Below, piece after piece: positions 21,479 through 34,163 of a stretch of 64,000 nt of DNA. Positions within the stretch are counted from its first letter, which is position 1. Every line of letters starts with the position of its first letter. The notes beneath the pieces were generated by a model, which was given only the letters and a program-made list of their open reading frames with translations, did not search any database and was not told the DNA's origin. The position numbers were made by a program, and so were the translations under genes. Source of the DNA: Psychrobacter immobilis (GTDB lineage Bacteria; Pseudomonadota; Gammaproteobacteria; Pseudomonadales; Moraxellaceae); contig NZ_CAJGZN010000002.1 of assembly GCF_904846235.1 (NCBI RefSeq), forward strand, positions 186,001-250,000, written 5' to 3'.

Positions 21479-24115
21479 ATGGCCAAAACAAATGCTACCG
21501 CTCGTCTCATTCGCTTTTTGGTGGGACTCTTTATCGCTTGCCTAGCATTGGCAGTTGTTCTAGCACTTGCTGTACCTATTGGTTTTTATGGGATGGCCAT
21601 GTATCTATCGCCAACCCTACCTAGTACGCAAGAAATTAAAACAGCCAAATTAGAAATGCCATTACAGATTTATAGTAGTGATGATAAATTAATCGGCCAA
21701 TACGGCAATCGTTTATCATTACCAGTTAGTTTTGATGAGATTCCTGAAGATTTAACTCATGCTTTTTTAGCGGCCGAAGATGCTTCTTTCTTTCAGCATA
21801 GCGGAATCAGTATTAAAGGTCTTGGTCGCGCTGTCACCGAAGCAGTCACTGATGACGATGGTCAAACCGGTGGCTCTACCATTACGATGCAGGTCGCTAA
21901 AAACTATTTCTTAAGTCCAGAGCGTACTTTAAACCGCAAACTCACAGAGTTGTTTTTGGCGCGGAAAATCGAAGACGAGCTGAGTAAAAATGATATTTTG
22001 ACGCTATATGTCAATAAAATCTATCTGGGCGAAGGTGCCTACGGCATTCGTGCTGCGGCCAAAAAATACTATAGTAAGTCATTAGACAATTTAACCATTG
22101 CTGAAATGGCCATGTTAGCCGGTCTACCAAAAGCCCCTTCTAAATATAATCCTGTTGCCAATCCTAGCCGTGCACTGACTCGCCGCAACTGGATCGTTGG
22201 ACGCATGCATGAGCTTGGCTATATTACTAAAGCTCAGTACGATGAAGCGGTCAACTCCCCTATAGGTATCAACCTATATAAAGAAAAGCTCGATGTAAAT
22301 ATGCCTTATTTGGCAGAAATGACGCGCGCTTCTTTGGTCGAACGTTATGGCGATCAAGTCATGCACGGTGGCTGGCGCGTACGTCTCACAGTAGATAGTA
22401 AAGCACAAACAGATGCAGAAGCAGCAGTAGTAACAGGCTTAATTGCCTATGAGCATCGCCATGGTTGGCGCGGGGCTGAAGCAAATGATGAGCCTCTTGA
22501 AAACTTCCAACGCTACAGCAACATGTCTCCTGCCAAAGTGACTAAAGTCAATTCTCGTAGTTTTGACGCAGTCCTACAATCTGGTGAAGAAGTGACCGTT
22601 AATTGGTCTGGTATGAAGTGGGCACGTAAATATATTTCTGCTGACCGTATTGGTTATTACCCTAGCAATGCCAGTCAAGTCGTTAAGAAAAACGATATCG
22701 TTCGTGTGATACCTACTTCGAATGGCAACTGGCAATTAGGTCAAATACCTAAAATCCAAGGCAGTTTGGTTTCGTTGAATCCAGAGACTGGCGCTGTAAA
22801 TGCATTGGTTGGTGGCTTTGATTTTAACCACAGTAAATTCAACCGCGCTCTACAAGGCTGGCGTCAACCTGGCTCAACCATTAAACCGCTTGTTTATACG
22901 GCCGCTTTAGAAAAGGGTTATCGCCCAGATACCATCGTGTCTGACCGAGCTATCCAAGTAGGTGATTGGAAACCGAAAAACTCTGATGAACGTTTCTTAG
23001 GTGATATCACTTTACGTCGTGGTTTATATTTGTCTCGTAACCTTGTATCTATTCGCTTGTTACAAGCGATCGGTATCTCAAGTACGCGCAACCTATTAGA
23101 TGAATTCGGTCTTGATAAAGAAAAGCTACCAACAACCTTGTCATTAGCACTTGGAGCAGGACAAGCCACCCCTTTACAAATGGCCACGGCTTACTCAACT
23201 TTCGCGAATGGTGGTCATCGTGTCCAACCTTACTTTATTGAACAAATTTACAATTATAAGAACGAGCTGTTGTTTCAGGCAAATCCACGTCAAGCATGTG
23301 CACTATGCTTTAACGAAAAACTTGAAAAGGTTAATAGCAGCTTAGTTGAAGAGTATGAGAAGTCAATTGAAGCGCTTGATGATAGCACTAATGAAATAAC
23401 TGCCGATAATTCATCATTAGAAAACAATGATGTTAGCGAAACAACAGATAAAGAGCTTGATTTAACGGTATATAACGCAGGTCCACAGTCAGACCGCCTA
23501 AAAGCGCCTGCCGTACAATATGTAAGAGCCAAACAAGCACCGCGCATACTGCAACCTAGAGTGGCTTTTGAGATGGCAGATATACTACGCGATGTAGTCC
23601 AACGCGGTACAGCGGTAAGAGCAAAGGCATTAGGTCGCAATGATATCGGTGGCAAAACTGGTACCACCAATCAGGCCAAAGATGCGTGGTTTGCTGGGTT
23701 CCATCCTACCAATGCGACAGTAGTATGGATGGGATTTGACCAACCATCTACTATGGGCCGCCGTGAATACGGTGGTGTAGCAGCGCTGCCAGTCTGGGTG
23801 GACTTTATGAAAGCTCAGCTGAAAGACACGCCAAGCCAGTGGGTATCCATCAATAACCGCTCAAAATCCAGAAAACAACAGCAAAGTATCATAGAGATGA
23901 CTGATGATGGCGTCCTAGTTAACGATACCTCCAATAAATCAGCGAAACCAGTTAAGACTCAAACTCAGCAGCGTAAGCCTTCGGTTCCAGAGCCTACTGA
24001 AGAGACGGGCACTCCAGCATCAACGAAACCAAGTAGCAACCGTAGTGATGATAGCGTACCGGAAAATCCATTAACAGTGACGCCCGTTGAAAGTATGCCT
24101 CCGATGCCTGAGTAA
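21479..24115 (+). CDS. ponA: penicillin-binding protein 1A
   Basis: An 878-residue bifunctional peptidoglycan synthase. One N-terminal membrane segment (about residues 12-38), then the glycosyltransferase domain (about 60-235) with AAEDASFFQHSGIS, GGSTITMQVAKN and YVNKIYLGEGAYG, then an OB-like linker region, and the transpeptidase domain (about 430-790). The catalytic serine lies in PGSTIKPLVY, the second motif is SRN (LYLSRNLVS), and the third is GGKTGTTNQAKDAW. Between the second and third motifs is an acidic insertion of about 70 residues after a CALC cysteine pair, also present in E. coli PBP1a by eye. The C-terminal ~70 residues are Ser/Pro/Thr rich. Divergent from pilM. Confidence 0.96.
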   Translation: MAKTNATARLIRFLVGLFIACLALAVVLALAVPIGFYGMAMYLSPTLPSTQEIKTAKLEMPLQIYSSDDKLIGQYGNRLSLPVSFDEIPEDLTHAFLAAEDASFFQHSGISIKGLGRAVTEAVTDDDGQTGGSTITMQVAKNYFLSPERTLNRKLTELFLARKIEDELSKNDILTLYVNKIYLGEGAYGIRAAAKKYYSKSLDNLTIAEMAMLAGLPKAPSKYNPVANPSRALTRRNWIVGRMHELGYITKAQYDEAVNSPIGINLYKEKLDVNMPYLAEMTRASLVERYGDQVMHGGWRVRLTVDSKAQTDAEAAVVTGLIAYEHRHGWRGAEANDEPLENFQRYSNMSPAKVTKVNSRSFDAVLQSGEEVTVNWSGMKWARKYISADRIGYYPSNASQVVKKNDIVRVIPTSNGNWQLGQIPKIQGSLVSLNPETGAVNALVGGFDFNHSKFNRALQGWRQPGSTIKPLVYTAALEKGYRPDTIVSDRAIQVGDWKPKNSDERFLGDITLRRGLYLSRNLVSIRLLQAIGISSTRNLLDEFGLDKEKLPTTLSLALGAGQATPLQMATAYSTFANGGHRVQPYFIEQIYNYKNELLFQANPRQACALCFNEKLEKVNSSLVEEYEKSIEALDDSTNEITADNSSLENNDVSETTDKELDLTVYNAGPQSDRLKAPAVQYVRAKQAPRILQPRVAFEMADILRDVVQRGTAVRAKALGRNDIGGKTGTTNQAKDAWFAGFHPTNATVVWMGFDQPSTMGRREYGGVAALPVWVDFMKAQLKDTPSQWVSINNRSKSRKQQQSIIEMTDDGVLVNDTSNKSAKPVKTQTQQRKPSVPEPTEETGTPASTKPSSNRSDDSVPENPLTVTPVESMPPMPE

Positions 24116-24141
24116 TAAACAAGACCATTCTTAATTAATAA

Positions 24142-24182
24142 GAAAAAGGCTTATTCAGTAATGACTGAATAAGCCTTTTTTA
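24142..24182. terminator. bidirectional terminator after ponA
   Basis: A perfect stem of about 17 bp (arms at 24142-24158 and 24163-24179) with a 4-base loop and A/T tracts on both sides, between the converging ponA and the minus-strand gene at 24276. Confidence 0.92.
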
Positions 24183-24275
24183 TGCGCTGTAGACTATGGC
24201 CTACCCTACTTAATCATACTTTCAAATGGTTCAATAAATAGTGATCAACAAATAAATTTTCTAGTGCACTTACTA

Positions 24276-24800
24276 TTAGAATTCAACCATACCTGCACGC
24301 AGTTGTTCAATCAGCTCTAAAAGCTGATTACGCCATTCTCGTATTGTGGTCTCATCAGGCAGCCATTGATTAGATAAAGTGACAACATTGACAATCAAGT
24401 CTGGCGACGCTGAATGACTGCTTAGCGCTTCATCGACGATAGTATCTGGTGGTACTGCATACAGACAGCGCTGATAAGCACGTTCTATATTGGCGATAAA
24501 ACCTTGCTGCTGTAATTGCTGCAGACGCTGAATCTCAGGAGATACTTGGGTACGCTCGCTCAATGCTTGTTCAATATCGAGCAAAGTTGGCGCTGTCATA
24601 TTTAAGCTATAGAAATGACCGAGCTCCTGAATAAATGCTAATAAAGCACCATGTAAATGAAAAATAGCAGTCTCACAATGGGCTTGGTATAACTGCTTAT
24701 CATTGGTACTTCCTGCAGATTGGCAAGATAAACGACAGAAATATAACTTTTGATTGGTTCGATCTGCTTGATATTTGGCGACGCGAGTTTTACCTGCCAT
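24276..24800 (-). CDS. uncharacterised helical protein (possibly DUF6586)
   Basis: A 174-residue soluble protein of unknown function. No signal peptide or membrane segment. The N-terminal motif TNQKLYFCRLSCQ, followed by helices (LYQAHCETAIFHLHGALLAFIQELGHFY), resembles small conserved proteins of Pseudomonas and Moraxellaceae that I recall as DUF6586, but I cannot confirm this. The middle is glutamine rich (RLQQLQQQ), and the C terminus contains SNQWLPDETTIREWRNQLLE. It lies downstream of rpoC, behind the rpoC terminator, so it is probably transcribed on its own. No function is proposed. Confidence 0.72.
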   Translation of the reverse strand: MAGKTRVAKYQADRTNQKLYFCRLSCQSAGSTNDKQLYQAHCETAIFHLHGALLAFIQELGHFYSLNMTAPTLLDIEQALSERTQVSPEIQRLQQLQQQGFIANIERAYQRCLYAVPPDTIVDEALSSHSASPDLIVNVVTLSNQWLPDETTIREWRNQLLELIEQLRAGMVEF

Positions 24801-24899
24801 TTGCTAATTATCCTTTTATGAATAGTGAATTAGAGCGTATTTCCAGTGTACTATTTTTTTAGATGATAGCACCATGCCTTTCTTAGTTTTTTATACGCG

Positions 24900-24931
24900 C
24901 AAAAAAGCCAGCAACTTAGGCTGGCTTTTTT
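24900..24931 (-). terminator. terminator of rpoBC
   Basis: AAAAAAGCCAGC and GCTGGCTTTTTT pair around a 7-base loop, ending in a T tract on either strand; it is 36 bases after the rpoC stop. Confidence 0.93.
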
Positions 24932-24966
24932 ATCAAATTAAGAATGAATCAAAATACTTAATACGA

Positions 24967-27900
24967 TTAATTATCTTGATTTAATTCTTGAGCAAATGCT
25001 TCGTCGAAGCTTGCAAAGTCTTTGCTATCAGTGCTTGCAGTCATATCAAACGCTGCATTCAAATCTTTATCTTGTAGCTTCTGATCTGCTTTTTCTTTGC
25101 GTGCTTTATGATAAGCAAGACCAGTACCTGCAGGGATCAAGCGACCAACAACCACGTTTTCTTTCAAACCACGTAGCTCATCTACTTTACCAGTCACAGC
25201 AGCCGCAGTTAGTACACGGGTTGTTTCCTGGAAAGAAGCCGCTGAGATAAAGCTTTCAGTTGCTAGACTTGCTTTGGTGATACCTAATAATTGACGCTCA
25301 AACTGTACTGGGAATTTATCTTCCGCTTCTAGCTTCGCATTCAATGCTTTGATATCTGCATACTCGACCTGATCACCTTTGAAGTGACTTGAGTCGCCGC
25401 CGTCAGTGATTTCAACTTTACGCAGCATCTGACGAATGATAACTTCGATGTGCTTGTCGTTGATTTTTACACCCTGCAAGCGATAAACGTCCTGTACTTC
25501 GTTGACGATATAATCAGCAAGTGCAGTCTGACCTTTCAAACGTAAGATATCATGTGGGTTCTGTGGACCATCAGCGATCACTTCACCACGTGCTACCGTC
25601 TCGTTTTCAAAGACGTTGATTTGCCGCCATTTCGGGATTAGCTCTTCATGTACTTCACCATCTTCATTAGTAATAATGAAGCGGTTCTTACCTTTAGTCT
25701 CTTTACCAAAGCTAACCACACCAGTCATTTCTGCCATGATGGCGTGATCTTTTGGACGACGTGCTTCGAACAAGTCAGCAACACGTGGTAGACCACCGGT
25801 AATATCTTTCGTACCAGAAGACGCTTGTGGTACACGGCCTAGAATCGAACCTGCTGCTACTTTTTCACCATCGCTTACGCGGATGATAGTTTCAGCTGGT
25901 AAGAAGTAAACCACTTCTTTGCCTTCGTCAGTGTTCAAGATAATCGCAGGACGTAAGTCTTTTGCTGAGCTTGAACGGTCACGAGTGGCTAGAATCTCAA
26001 ATGAGCTCATACCAGTCGCATCATCAACCTTAACTGTCGCAGTCATACCATCAGTGATGTCACTGAAGCGTGCGGTACCAGCAAATTCCGTGATGATTGG
26101 ATGCGTATGCGGATCCCACTTAGCGATAGTTTGACCGCCTTCAACCTGCTCTTCGTCTTTCACAAGTACGCTTGAACCATATGGTACTTTATAGCGCTCA
26201 CGCTCACGGCCAAGCTCATCGGTCAATGCGATTTCAGCTGAACGCGATACGATGACTAAGTGACCATCAGTATGCTGTACTGTTTTCATGTTTTCAAAGT
26301 GCGCTTGACCAGCATTACGTACAGAGATGCTGTTGTCTACAGAGGCTGAACTCGCTGCCCCGCCCACGTGGAACGTACGCATGGTTAACTGAGTACCCGG
26401 CTCACCAATAGACTGAGCGGCCATAACACCGACTGATTCGCCGATATTTACTTTATGACCACGTGCAAGGTCACGACCATAACACTGTGAACATACGCCA
26501 TGTTCGATATCACAAGTAATTACTGAACGTACCCAGATATCATCGATTGCGTTGTTATCAAGGACGTTGACCCAGTACTCATCGATCAATGTACCAGCTG
26601 GAATCAATACTTTATCAGCATCGTCATTATAAGTAACGTCACGGGCAGTGACACGACCCAGTACTAGCTCACCTAACTTCTCAATGATTTCACCACCTTG
26701 GATATGTGGTTTCATGAGTAGGCCTTCTTCAGTACCACAATCATCGCTAGTGATAACCAAATCTTGTGCCACATCAACCAGACGACGAGTTAGGTAACCC
26801 GAGTTAGCTGTTTTCAGTGCCGTATCCGCTAGACCTTTACGTGCACCGTGAGTTGAGATGAAGTACTGTAGTACCGTCAAACCTTCACGGAAGTTAGCTT
26901 TAATCGGCGTCTCAATGATTGAGCCATCTGGCTTAGCCATCAAACCACGCATACCAGCCAACTGACGAATCTGTGCCGCACTACCACGAGCACCAGAATC
27001 TGACATGATAAAGATAGAGTTGAATGACTTCTGCTCGTCTTCTTCACCTTGTGCGTTAATAACTTTATCTGTTGCCAAGTTGTCCATCATCGCCTTAGCG
27101 ACTTTGTCATTGGTACGTGACCAGATATCAACTACTTTGTTATAGCGCTCACCAGCAGTTACGAAACCTTGCTCGAACTGATCTTCGATTTCGCGAACTT
27201 CGCCTTCTGCCACTTCGATGATTTGCTTTTTAAGTGGTGGAATGACCATGTCGTCGATACCGATAGACACGCCAGATAGTGTTGCTTGAGCAAAACCAAG
27301 ATACATCAATTGGTCAGCAAACATAACACTTTCTTTTACGCCAACTTTACGGTAGCAAGAGTTGATCAAACGAGAGATATTTTTCTTCGTCATCTCTTGG
27401 TTACACTCATCAAACGTCATACCTTTAGGCATGATGTTCCAGATAAGTAGACGACCAGCAACCGTATCTTTGATACTGATTTCTTTGGTCTCGTTACCTT
27501 CTTCGTCAATTTGCGTCTCAGTAACACGCACTTTGATCTTGGCGTTTACATGTAGATCGTTTGAACCAATTGCACGCAATGCTTCATTAACGGTAGCAAA
27601 AATCATGCTCTCGCCTTTGGCATTGATAGACGAGCGACTGATGTAATATAGACCTAGTACAACATCCTGAGATGGTACGATGATCGGATCACCGTTCGCA
27701 GGTGACAAGATGTTGTTGGTAGACATCATCAAGGCACGTGATTCAAGCTGCGCTTCTAGCGTCAATGGCACGTGAACGGCCATTTGGTCACCATCGAAAT
27801 CGGCGTTGAATGCAGTACAAACAAGCGGATGCAACTGGATTGCTTTACCTTCGATCAATACTGGCTCAAATGCCTGTAGACCCAAACGGTGAAGTGTTGG

Positions 27901-29184
27901 CGCACGGTTAAGAAGTACTGGATGCTCACGGATAACCATGGCCAGCATATCCCACACTTGTGGCTCTTCACGCTCTACCATCTTTTTGGCAGCTTTAATT
28001 GTAGTCGCTAAACCATGAGACAATAGTTTGTTATAAGTAAATGGCTTGAATAATTCTAGTGCCATTTTCTTAGGTAGACCACACTGATGTAGACGTAGTG
28101 TTGGACCTACAACGATAACCGAACGACCAGAGTAATCGACACGCTTACCAAGTAAGTTCTGACGGAAACGACCTTGCTTACCTTTGATCATATCTGCCAA
28201 AGATTTCAATGGACGCTTGTTACTACCAGTGATGGCACGACCGCGACGACCGTTATCAAGCAACGCATCTACTGACTCTTGCAACATACGCTTTTCGTTA
28301 CGTACGATGATGTCAGGTGCGCTTAGCTCAAGCAGACGCTTAAGACGGTTGTTACGGTTGATCACACGGCGATATAGATCGTTTAGATCTGACGTCGCAA
28401 AACGGCCGCCTTCTAGCGGTACTAGAGGACGCAAATCTGGTGGTAGTACTGGCAAGATGTTCATTACCATCCACTCAGGCTTGTTATTAGAATCACGGAA
28501 TGCTTCTAATAATTTGAGACGCTTAGACATTTTCTTAAGCTTAGTCTCAGAACCTGTTTGTGGAATCGCTTCACGTAGCTCATCGATTTCAAGATCGATA
28601 TCGATGTCTTTTAATAGGTCTTGAACGGCTTCAGCACCCATTTTGGCTGTGAATTCATCACCGAACTCTTCAAGCGCTTTGTAATAATCTTCATCATCAA
28701 GCAACTGGTACTTTTCTAAACTAGTTAGACCAGGCTCAGTAACGATATAGCTTTCAAAATATAGAACGCGCTCGATATCACGTAGCGTCATGTCTAGCAA
28801 TAGACCGATGCGGCTTGGTAATGATTTTAGGAACCAAATATGCGCAACTGGACTGGCTAGGTCGATATGACCCATGCGATCACGACGAACTTTAGCAGTG
28901 GTAACTTCAACACCACATTTTTCACAGATAACGCCTTGGAACTTACGGCGCTTATATTTACCACATAAACATTCGAAGTCTTTTACTGGACCAAAGATTT
29001 TGGCACAAAAAAGACCATCACGCTCAGGCTTGAACGTGCGATAGTTGATGGTTTCAGGCTTTTTCACTTCGCCGTGCGACCATGACTTGATGACGTCAGG
29101 TGAGGCTAAAGTAATTTGAATGCTATCAAACTCTTGGTTACCGTTGCCGGTAGGGCTTTGCATGATATCGAGTAAATCTTTCAA
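24967..29184 (-). CDS. rpoC: RNA polymerase beta' subunit
   Basis: A 1405-residue subunit with the catalytic magnesium site [12 protein letters not shown] (about residues 460-472). The N-terminal zinc finger is [20 protein letters not shown] (about 70-90) and the second zinc site includes [15 protein letters not shown] near residue 900. The lid, rudder and clamp region ([20 protein letters not shown]) and the bridge helix/trigger loop segments ([34 protein letters not shown]) are all present. A C-terminal tail of about 30 residues is acidic. Length matches E. coli (1407). It follows rpoB after 151 bases. Confidence 0.99.
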   Translation of the reverse strand: MKDLLDIMQSPTGNGNQEFDSIQITLASPDVIKSWSHGEVKKPETINYRTFKPERDGLFCAKIFGPVKDFECLCGKYKRRKFQGVICEKCGVEVTTAKVRRDRMGHIDLASPVAHIWFLKSLPSRIGLLLDMTLRDIERVLYFESYIVTEPGLTSLEKYQLLDDEDYYKALEEFGDEFTAKMGAEAVQDLLKDIDIDLEIDELREAIPQTGSETKLKKMSKRLKLLEAFRDSNNKPEWMVMNILPVLPPDLRPLVPLEGGRFATSDLNDLYRRVINRNNRLKRLLELSAPDIIVRNEKRMLQESVDALLDNGRRGRAITGSNKRPLKSLADMIKGKQGRFRQNLLGKRVDYSGRSVIVVGPTLRLHQCGLPKKMALELFKPFTYNKLLSHGLATTIKAAKKMVEREEPQVWDMLAMVIREHPVLLNRAPTLHRLGLQAFEPVLIEGKAIQLHPLVCTAFNADFDGDQMAVHVPLTLEAQLESRALMMSTNNILSPANGDPIIVPSQDVVLGLYYISRSSINAKGESMIFATVNEALRAIGSNDLHVNAKIKVRVTETQIDEEGNETKEISIKDTVAGRLLIWNIMPKGMTFDECNQEMTKKNISRLINSCYRKVGVKESVMFADQLMYLGFAQATLSGVSIGIDDMVIPPLKKQIIEVAEGEVREIEDQFEQGFVTAGERYNKVVDIWSRTNDKVAKAMMDNLATDKVINAQGEEDEQKSFNSIFIMSDSGARGSAAQIRQLAGMRGLMAKPDGSIIETPIKANFREGLTVLQYFISTHGARKGLADTALKTANSGYLTRRLVDVAQDLVITSDDCGTEEGLLMKPHIQGGEIIEKLGELVLGRVTARDVTYNDDADKVLIPAGTLIDEYWVNVLDNNAIDDIWVRSVITCDIEHGVCSQCYGRDLARGHKVNIGESVGVMAAQSIGEPGTQLTMRTFHVGGAASSASVDNSISVRNAGQAHFENMKTVQHTDGHLVIVSRSAEIALTDELGRERERYKVPYGSSVLVKDEEQVEGGQTIAKWDPHTHPIITEFAGTARFSDITDGMTATVKVDDATGMSSFEILATRDRSSSAKDLRPAIILNTDEGKEVVYFLPAETIIRVSDGEKVAAGSILGRVPQASSGTKDITGGLPRVADLFEARRPKDHAIMAEMTGVVSFGKETKGKNRFIITNEDGEVHEELIPKWRQINVFENETVARGEVIADGPQNPHDILRLKGQTALADYIVNEVQDVYRLQGVKINDKHIEVIIRQMLRKVEITDGGDSSHFKGDQVEYADIKALNAKLEAEDKFPVQFERQLLGITKASLATESFISAASFQETTRVLTAAAVTGKVDELRGLKENVVVGRLIPAGTGLAYHKARKEKADQKLQDKDLNAAFDMTASTDSKDFASFDEAFAQELNQDN

Positions 29185-29335
29185 GTTGCTTCTCCGTTAT
29201 CTTTATAATCATCTGACAGCGTACCATTGACGCAGATAAGATGAATGAAGGCAATGAATAGGGTTGAGACAAATCACTAAAAGCAGCAGCAATAAAGCAG
29301 ACTGCCTTTAGTGGACAACTAAGTTAAACAACGGG

Positions 29336-32300
29336 CTAGTTGCTTTGTTTTAACTCAATATTAATACCCAGTGATTTGATTTCTTTGGTCAGTACGTTAA
29401 ACGACTCAGGCATGCCTGGATCCATATACTGCTCACCATCAACGATGTTTTTGTACATACGAGTACGGCCTTCAACGTCATCCGACTTCACCGTTAGCAT
29501 TTCTTGCAACGTGTAAGTCGCGCCGTATGCTTCTAGTGCCCATACTTCCATCTCACCGAAGCGCTGACCACCAAACTGAGCTTTACCGCCCAATGGCTGC
29601 TGCGTCACTAGAGAATAAGAACCCGTTGAACGCGCATGCATTTTGTCATCAACCAAATGGTTAAGCTTGAGCATGTACATGTAACCAACGGTTACTTTAC
29701 GGTCAAACTTCTGACCTGTACGACCATCATATAACGTCTGCTGACCATCGCGATCCATACCAGCAAGCTCGAGCAAGTCTTTAACTTGGCTTTCTCTTGC
29801 GCCGTCAAATACTGCTGTGCCCATCGGTACACCGCCACGTAAGTTGTCTGCTAGCGCCATGATGTCATCATCACTCAAGCTATCAAGATCAACTTGCTCA
29901 CCGCCTACTTGGTTATAGATTTTGTCCAAGAAGTCACGTAACTCTTTGATCGCTGCTTGAGATTTGAGCATACCGTCAATCTTCTCGCCCAATCCTTTCG
30001 CTGCCATACCCAAATGCGTCTCTAGAACCTGACCGATGTTCATACGAGATGGTACACCAAGTGGGTTCAATACGATGTCAACGGTATTACCATTTTCATC
30101 ATAAGGCATGTCTTCAACTGGCATGATACGCGATACAACACCTTTGTTACCATGACGACCAGCCATCTTATCACCAGGCTGAATACGACGCTTAACCGCT
30201 AGATATACTTTAACGATTTTTTGTACGCCATGCTGTAAGTCATCACCAGCAGTCAATTTGCGTTTTTTCTCAGCAAACTTCACATCGATGTCTTTTTGCT
30301 TATCAACCAAGTAATCAGCGATTTGCGTTAGACGCTCAGAGATTTCTTCTTCTACTGGCTGAATATCAAGCAATGTCTCAAGGCTCATATCTTTCATATC
30401 AGCCAATGCCATAACCGTACCAGCTTTTAGACCAGCACCGCCGCTGACTTTTTGGCCATCTAATAGATTACCAATACGACCACGTGCTGCTTCTTCAAAG
30501 ATACGTAGCTCTTCTTTCAAATCTTTGCGATAGCTATCAAGCTGCGATTTTTCAATCGCTCTTGCGCGTGCGTCTTTTTCAACGCCATCACGGGTGAAGA
30601 CCTGTACATCAATAACCGTACCTTTACTTGAAGTCGGTACGCGTAGTGAAGTGTCTTTCACATCAGCCGCTTTTTCGCCAAAGATAGCCCGTAGTAGTTT
30701 CTCTTCTGGCGTTAGTTGCGTTTCACCTTTTGGCGTCACTTTACCAACTAGAATATCACCAGCGTCAACTTCAGCACCGATATAGACGATACCTGCTTCA
30801 TCAAGACTTGATAATGCTGCTTCACCAACGTTTGGAATATCAGCAGTGATCTCTTCTGTACCTAGCTTGGTATCACGAGCCACACAAGTCAATTCTTGGA
30901 TATGAATAGTAGTGAAACGATCTTCTTTAACTACTTTTTCAGATAGCAAGATTGAATCTTCGAAGTTGTAACCATTCCACGGCATAAATGCGATGCGGAT
31001 GTTCTGACCTAGTGCTAGCTCACCAAGATCCGTTGAAGGACCATCAGCCAAGATATCACCCAAAGCAATCTCGTCACCTTGGTTAACGATGATACGTTGG
31101 TTGATACAAGTGTTTTGGTTAGAGCGCGTGTATTTGATCAAGTTATAGATATCGATACCCGCTTCACCAGCAGTCATCTCGTCTTCGTTTACACGAACAA
31201 CGATACGTGATGCATCAACATCTTCAATCACACCGCCACGCTTAGCGATCACACAAACACCAGAGTCACGAGCAACGTGACGTTCCATACCAGTACCTAC
31301 TAACGGCTTATCAGCACGTAGCGTAGGAACAGCCTGACGCTGCATGTTCGAGCCCATCAAGGCACGGTTAGCATCATCATGCTCTAGGAACGGAATCAGA
31401 CCTGCTGCAACCGATACTACCTGACTTGGTGATACATCCATATGCGTCACTTTTTCTGGCGGCATACGAACAAATTCACCATAGCTACGTACACTGACCA
31501 TCTCATCAGATAACGCGCCATCTTCAGTCATTGGAGAATCAGCCTGTGCAATGACAGTACCTACTTCTTCGATTGCTGATAGATACTCAATAACGTCAGT
31601 CACTTTACCATCAACCACACGGCGATATGGCGTTTCTAAGAAGCCAAAGCTGTTGGTTTTAGCAAAAGTCGCTAGTGAGTTGATTAGACCAATGTTTGGA
31701 CCTTCAGGAGTCTCAATAGGACATACACGGCCATAATGCGTATCATGTACGTCACGTACTTCAAAGCCTGCACGTTCACGAGTTAGACCACCAGGTCCTA
31801 ACGCTGATACACGGCGCTTATGGGTAACTTCAGACAACGGGTTGTTCTGATCCATAAACTGTGACAACTGGCTTGAACCAAAGAATTCTTTAACCGCAGC
31901 CGCTACTGGCTTAGAGTTAATCAAATCTTGTGGTGACAAGTTGTCTGATTCTGCTGAGCTTAAACGCTCTTTTACGGCACGCTCAACACGTACTAGACCA
32001 ACACGGAATTGGTTTTCTGCCATCTCGCCTACTGAACGAATGCGACGGTTACCAAGATGGTCAATATCATCAACATCGCCGCGACCGTTACGAATCTCGA
32101 TAAGTTCTTTTAGGACGTTAACGATATCATCATTGGTCAATACACTGCGTTCGCGCTGGATATCAGGATCATCAGTATTATCAAATTCTAAACCAAGACG
32201 ACGGTTGAACTTCATACGACCGACGTTTGATAAGTCATAACGATCTGCGTTGAAGAACATGCTCTCAAACAGTTTCTCAGCAGTTTCAACCGTTGGTGGC

Positions 32301-33454
32301 TCACCTGGACGCATTACTTTGTAGATTTCGATCAACGCTTCTTCACGGCTTGAGGTGCTATCAGCACGTAGCGTATCGGCAATATAACTACCTTGGTCGA
32401 TATCGTTAGTGAACAGAATGCTGAACTCTTTGATGGCACCACTGGCTTCAAATGAGTTCAATTTCACCAATAACTCGTGGTCGATTGGCGTGTTCGCTTT
32501 AGCGATGATTTCATCATTAACAACGATGTCTTCAGCTAAAATACGCTCATATAGGTATTCATCAGGCACAGCAATTTTCGTCATACCTGCTTCTTCAAGC
32601 TGACGGATACGGCGTGCGTTAATACGTTTGCCCTGCTCTACAATAACGTCACCTTCAGGTGATACGATATCAAACTGCGCCATTTCGCCACGTAGACGAT
32701 CAGCAACTAGATCAATTTCAAACGTCTCTTCAGCTTTATAAACAGCGACTTTATCAAAGAATAAATCTAGGATTTCAGAAGTCGTTAGACCAAGTGCACG
32801 TAGAATGATTGATGCAAGTAGTTTACGGCGACGGTCAATACGAGCAAATACTAAATCTTTTGCATCAAATTCAAAGTCTAACCATGAACCACGGTAAGGG
32901 ATAATACGTGCGTTATAAAGCACTTTACCACTTGAATGCGACTTACCTTTATCATGATCAAAGAACACACCAGGTGAACGATGTAGCTGAGATACGATAA
33001 CACGCTCAGTACCATTGATAATAAAAGTACCGTTAGCCGTCATCAAAGGCATCTCACCCATATAGACGCTTTGCTCACGGATATCTTTGATAGCAGCTTT
33101 GCTATCTTTGTCTTTGCTGTCTTTGTCTTTGATGATCAAACGGATTTTGACACGCATAGGCGCAGCAAACGTTGAACCACGTAAGATACACTCACGCTCA
33201 TCAAATTCAGGCGTGCCTAAATAGTACTCAACAAATTGTAGCTCTGCGTTACCAGAGTGACTCTCAATTGGGAAAATAGAGGAATACGCAGCTTGCAAAC
33301 CAGTATTCTCACGAGCTTTCGGCTTTTTGTGCTCTTGCAAAAATTGCTCGTAAGAATCTACTTGAATAGACAGTAAATAGGGAATGTCCATTACAGTGGG
33401 CAATTCAGCAAAACTTTTGCGAATACGCTTTTTTTCAGTATAAGAATATGCCAT
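29336..33454 (-). CDS. rpoB: RNA polymerase beta subunit
   Basis: A 1372-residue subunit. The rifampicin-binding cluster reads [20 protein letters not shown] followed by [10 protein letters not shown], with the residues equivalent to E. coli D516, H526 and S531 unchanged, so a rifampicin-susceptible form is predicted. Other conserved blocks include [47 protein letters not shown] and the C-terminal [20 protein letters not shown]. Residues ~115-125 hold a short charged [11 protein letters not shown] repeat not usual in E. coli. First gene of rpoBC, preceded by a 764-base leader region. Confidence 0.99.
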   Translation of the reverse strand: MAYSYTEKKRIRKSFAELPTVMDIPYLLSIQVDSYEQFLQEHKKPKARENTGLQAAYSSIFPIESHSGNAELQFVEYYLGTPEFDERECILRGSTFAAPMRVKIRLIIKDKDSKDKDSKAAIKDIREQSVYMGEMPLMTANGTFIINGTERVIVSQLHRSPGVFFDHDKGKSHSSGKVLYNARIIPYRGSWLDFEFDAKDLVFARIDRRRKLLASIILRALGLTTSEILDLFFDKVAVYKAEETFEIDLVADRLRGEMAQFDIVSPEGDVIVEQGKRINARRIRQLEEAGMTKIAVPDEYLYERILAEDIVVNDEIIAKANTPIDHELLVKLNSFEASGAIKEFSILFTNDIDQGSYIADTLRADSTSSREEALIEIYKVMRPGEPPTVETAEKLFESMFFNADRYDLSNVGRMKFNRRLGLEFDNTDDPDIQRERSVLTNDDIVNVLKELIEIRNGRGDVDDIDHLGNRRIRSVGEMAENQFRVGLVRVERAVKERLSSAESDNLSPQDLINSKPVAAAVKEFFGSSQLSQFMDQNNPLSEVTHKRRVSALGPGGLTRERAGFEVRDVHDTHYGRVCPIETPEGPNIGLINSLATFAKTNSFGFLETPYRRVVDGKVTDVIEYLSAIEEVGTVIAQADSPMTEDGALSDEMVSVRSYGEFVRMPPEKVTHMDVSPSQVVSVAAGLIPFLEHDDANRALMGSNMQRQAVPTLRADKPLVGTGMERHVARDSGVCVIAKRGGVIEDVDASRIVVRVNEDEMTAGEAGIDIYNLIKYTRSNQNTCINQRIIVNQGDEIALGDILADGPSTDLGELALGQNIRIAFMPWNGYNFEDSILLSEKVVKEDRFTTIHIQELTCVARDTKLGTEEITADIPNVGEAALSSLDEAGIVYIGAEVDAGDILVGKVTPKGETQLTPEEKLLRAIFGEKAADVKDTSLRVPTSSKGTVIDVQVFTRDGVEKDARARAIEKSQLDSYRKDLKEELRIFEEAARGRIGNLLDGQKVSGGAGLKAGTVMALADMKDMSLETLLDIQPVEEEISERLTQIADYLVDKQKDIDVKFAEKKRKLTAGDDLQHGVQKIVKVYLAVKRRIQPGDKMAGRHGNKGVVSRIMPVEDMPYDENGNTVDIVLNPLGVPSRMNIGQVLETHLGMAAKGLGEKIDGMLKSQAAIKELRDFLDKIYNQVGGEQVDLDSLSDDDIMALADNLRGGVPMGTAVFDGARESQVKDLLELAGMDRDGQQTLYDGRTGQKFDRKVTVGYMYMLKLNHLVDDKMHARSTGSYSLVTQQPLGGKAQFGGQRFGEMEVWALEAYGATYTLQEMLTVKSDDVEGRTRMYKNIVDGEQYMDPGMPESFNVLTKEIKSLGINIELKQSN

Positions 33455-33637
33455 CGAGAGTCCTTACAGTAAACGTGGAAACAAATTAAAAGCGTGGCCA
33501 GTATGCATAAATACGATGCAAACATGGCGACGTAAACGATAATATAAAACGGGTCTTCGTGTTCAGTTCATGTCTTTTCTGTCAATTACTACTTTACTCT
33601 TCAGTGCTTACCTAGCACACTTCACTTAATCTCGTCG

Positions 33638-33690
33638 TTGGTTGCTATATTCATGGTAAGTGAATCAGTCTATATGACTGTTGCAACCAA
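33638..33690 (-). ncRNA. three-way-junction element in the rpoBC leader
   Basis: Read on the minus strand, an 8-bp closing helix TTGGTTGC/GCAACCAA surrounds two perfect 5-bp hairpins, CAGTC-ATATA-GACTG and ATTCA-CTTACCA-TGAAT, with junctions of 2, 0 and 3 bases. All 18 pairs are Watson-Crick. It begins about 10 bases after a TATAAT, so it might form the 5' end of the rpoBC message. I do not recognise it as a known family; it could be a protein-binding leader, a stability element, or chance. Confidence 0.5.
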
Positions 33691-34002
33691 AAAATTCAAT
33701 ATTATATAATCTATAACGCATTGCCTATCAGGCTTACTTTACAAATACATTGCTGGGAAATAATGTCTATTAAGATTGCATCCATACCACTTGCCATCTA
33801 GACTACTTATTACCGAACCATGTTCCCTACACATACAAACTGTCTATAAGACTGAATGTCGACAGTCATGCCACACCAAGTAGGCAACTTATGATCAACA
33901 GCTTTTTTAAGAATACCGCTTTTTTCAGGATTAATAATCGGGGTAACTATAACTTTTAGAATCAGTATAAACTATAGTGTTGATAGGAAAGCATGCAGAC
34001 AC

Positions 34003-34034
34003 AAAAAAATGCCAAACATCTACAGACGTTTAGC
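34003..34034 (-). terminator. second terminator-like hairpin between rplL and rpoB
   Basis: On the minus strand GCTAAACGTC pairs with GATGTTTGGC (10 bp, including two G-U pairs) around a 4-base loop, followed by A and seven T residues. On the plus strand the pairs become mismatched, so it acts in the direction of rpoBC. Confidence 0.75.
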
Positions 34035-34163
34035 TCATATTAACTGATTTCAAAAACTGGCATGTGTGCTTGCATGTATATCGTCTGTCCTTTTGATGGG
34101 TATCCACCGTGATGTTGCATACGTATGTTGGCAGACACAAAAGGTCAAGCTACGAATTATAGT

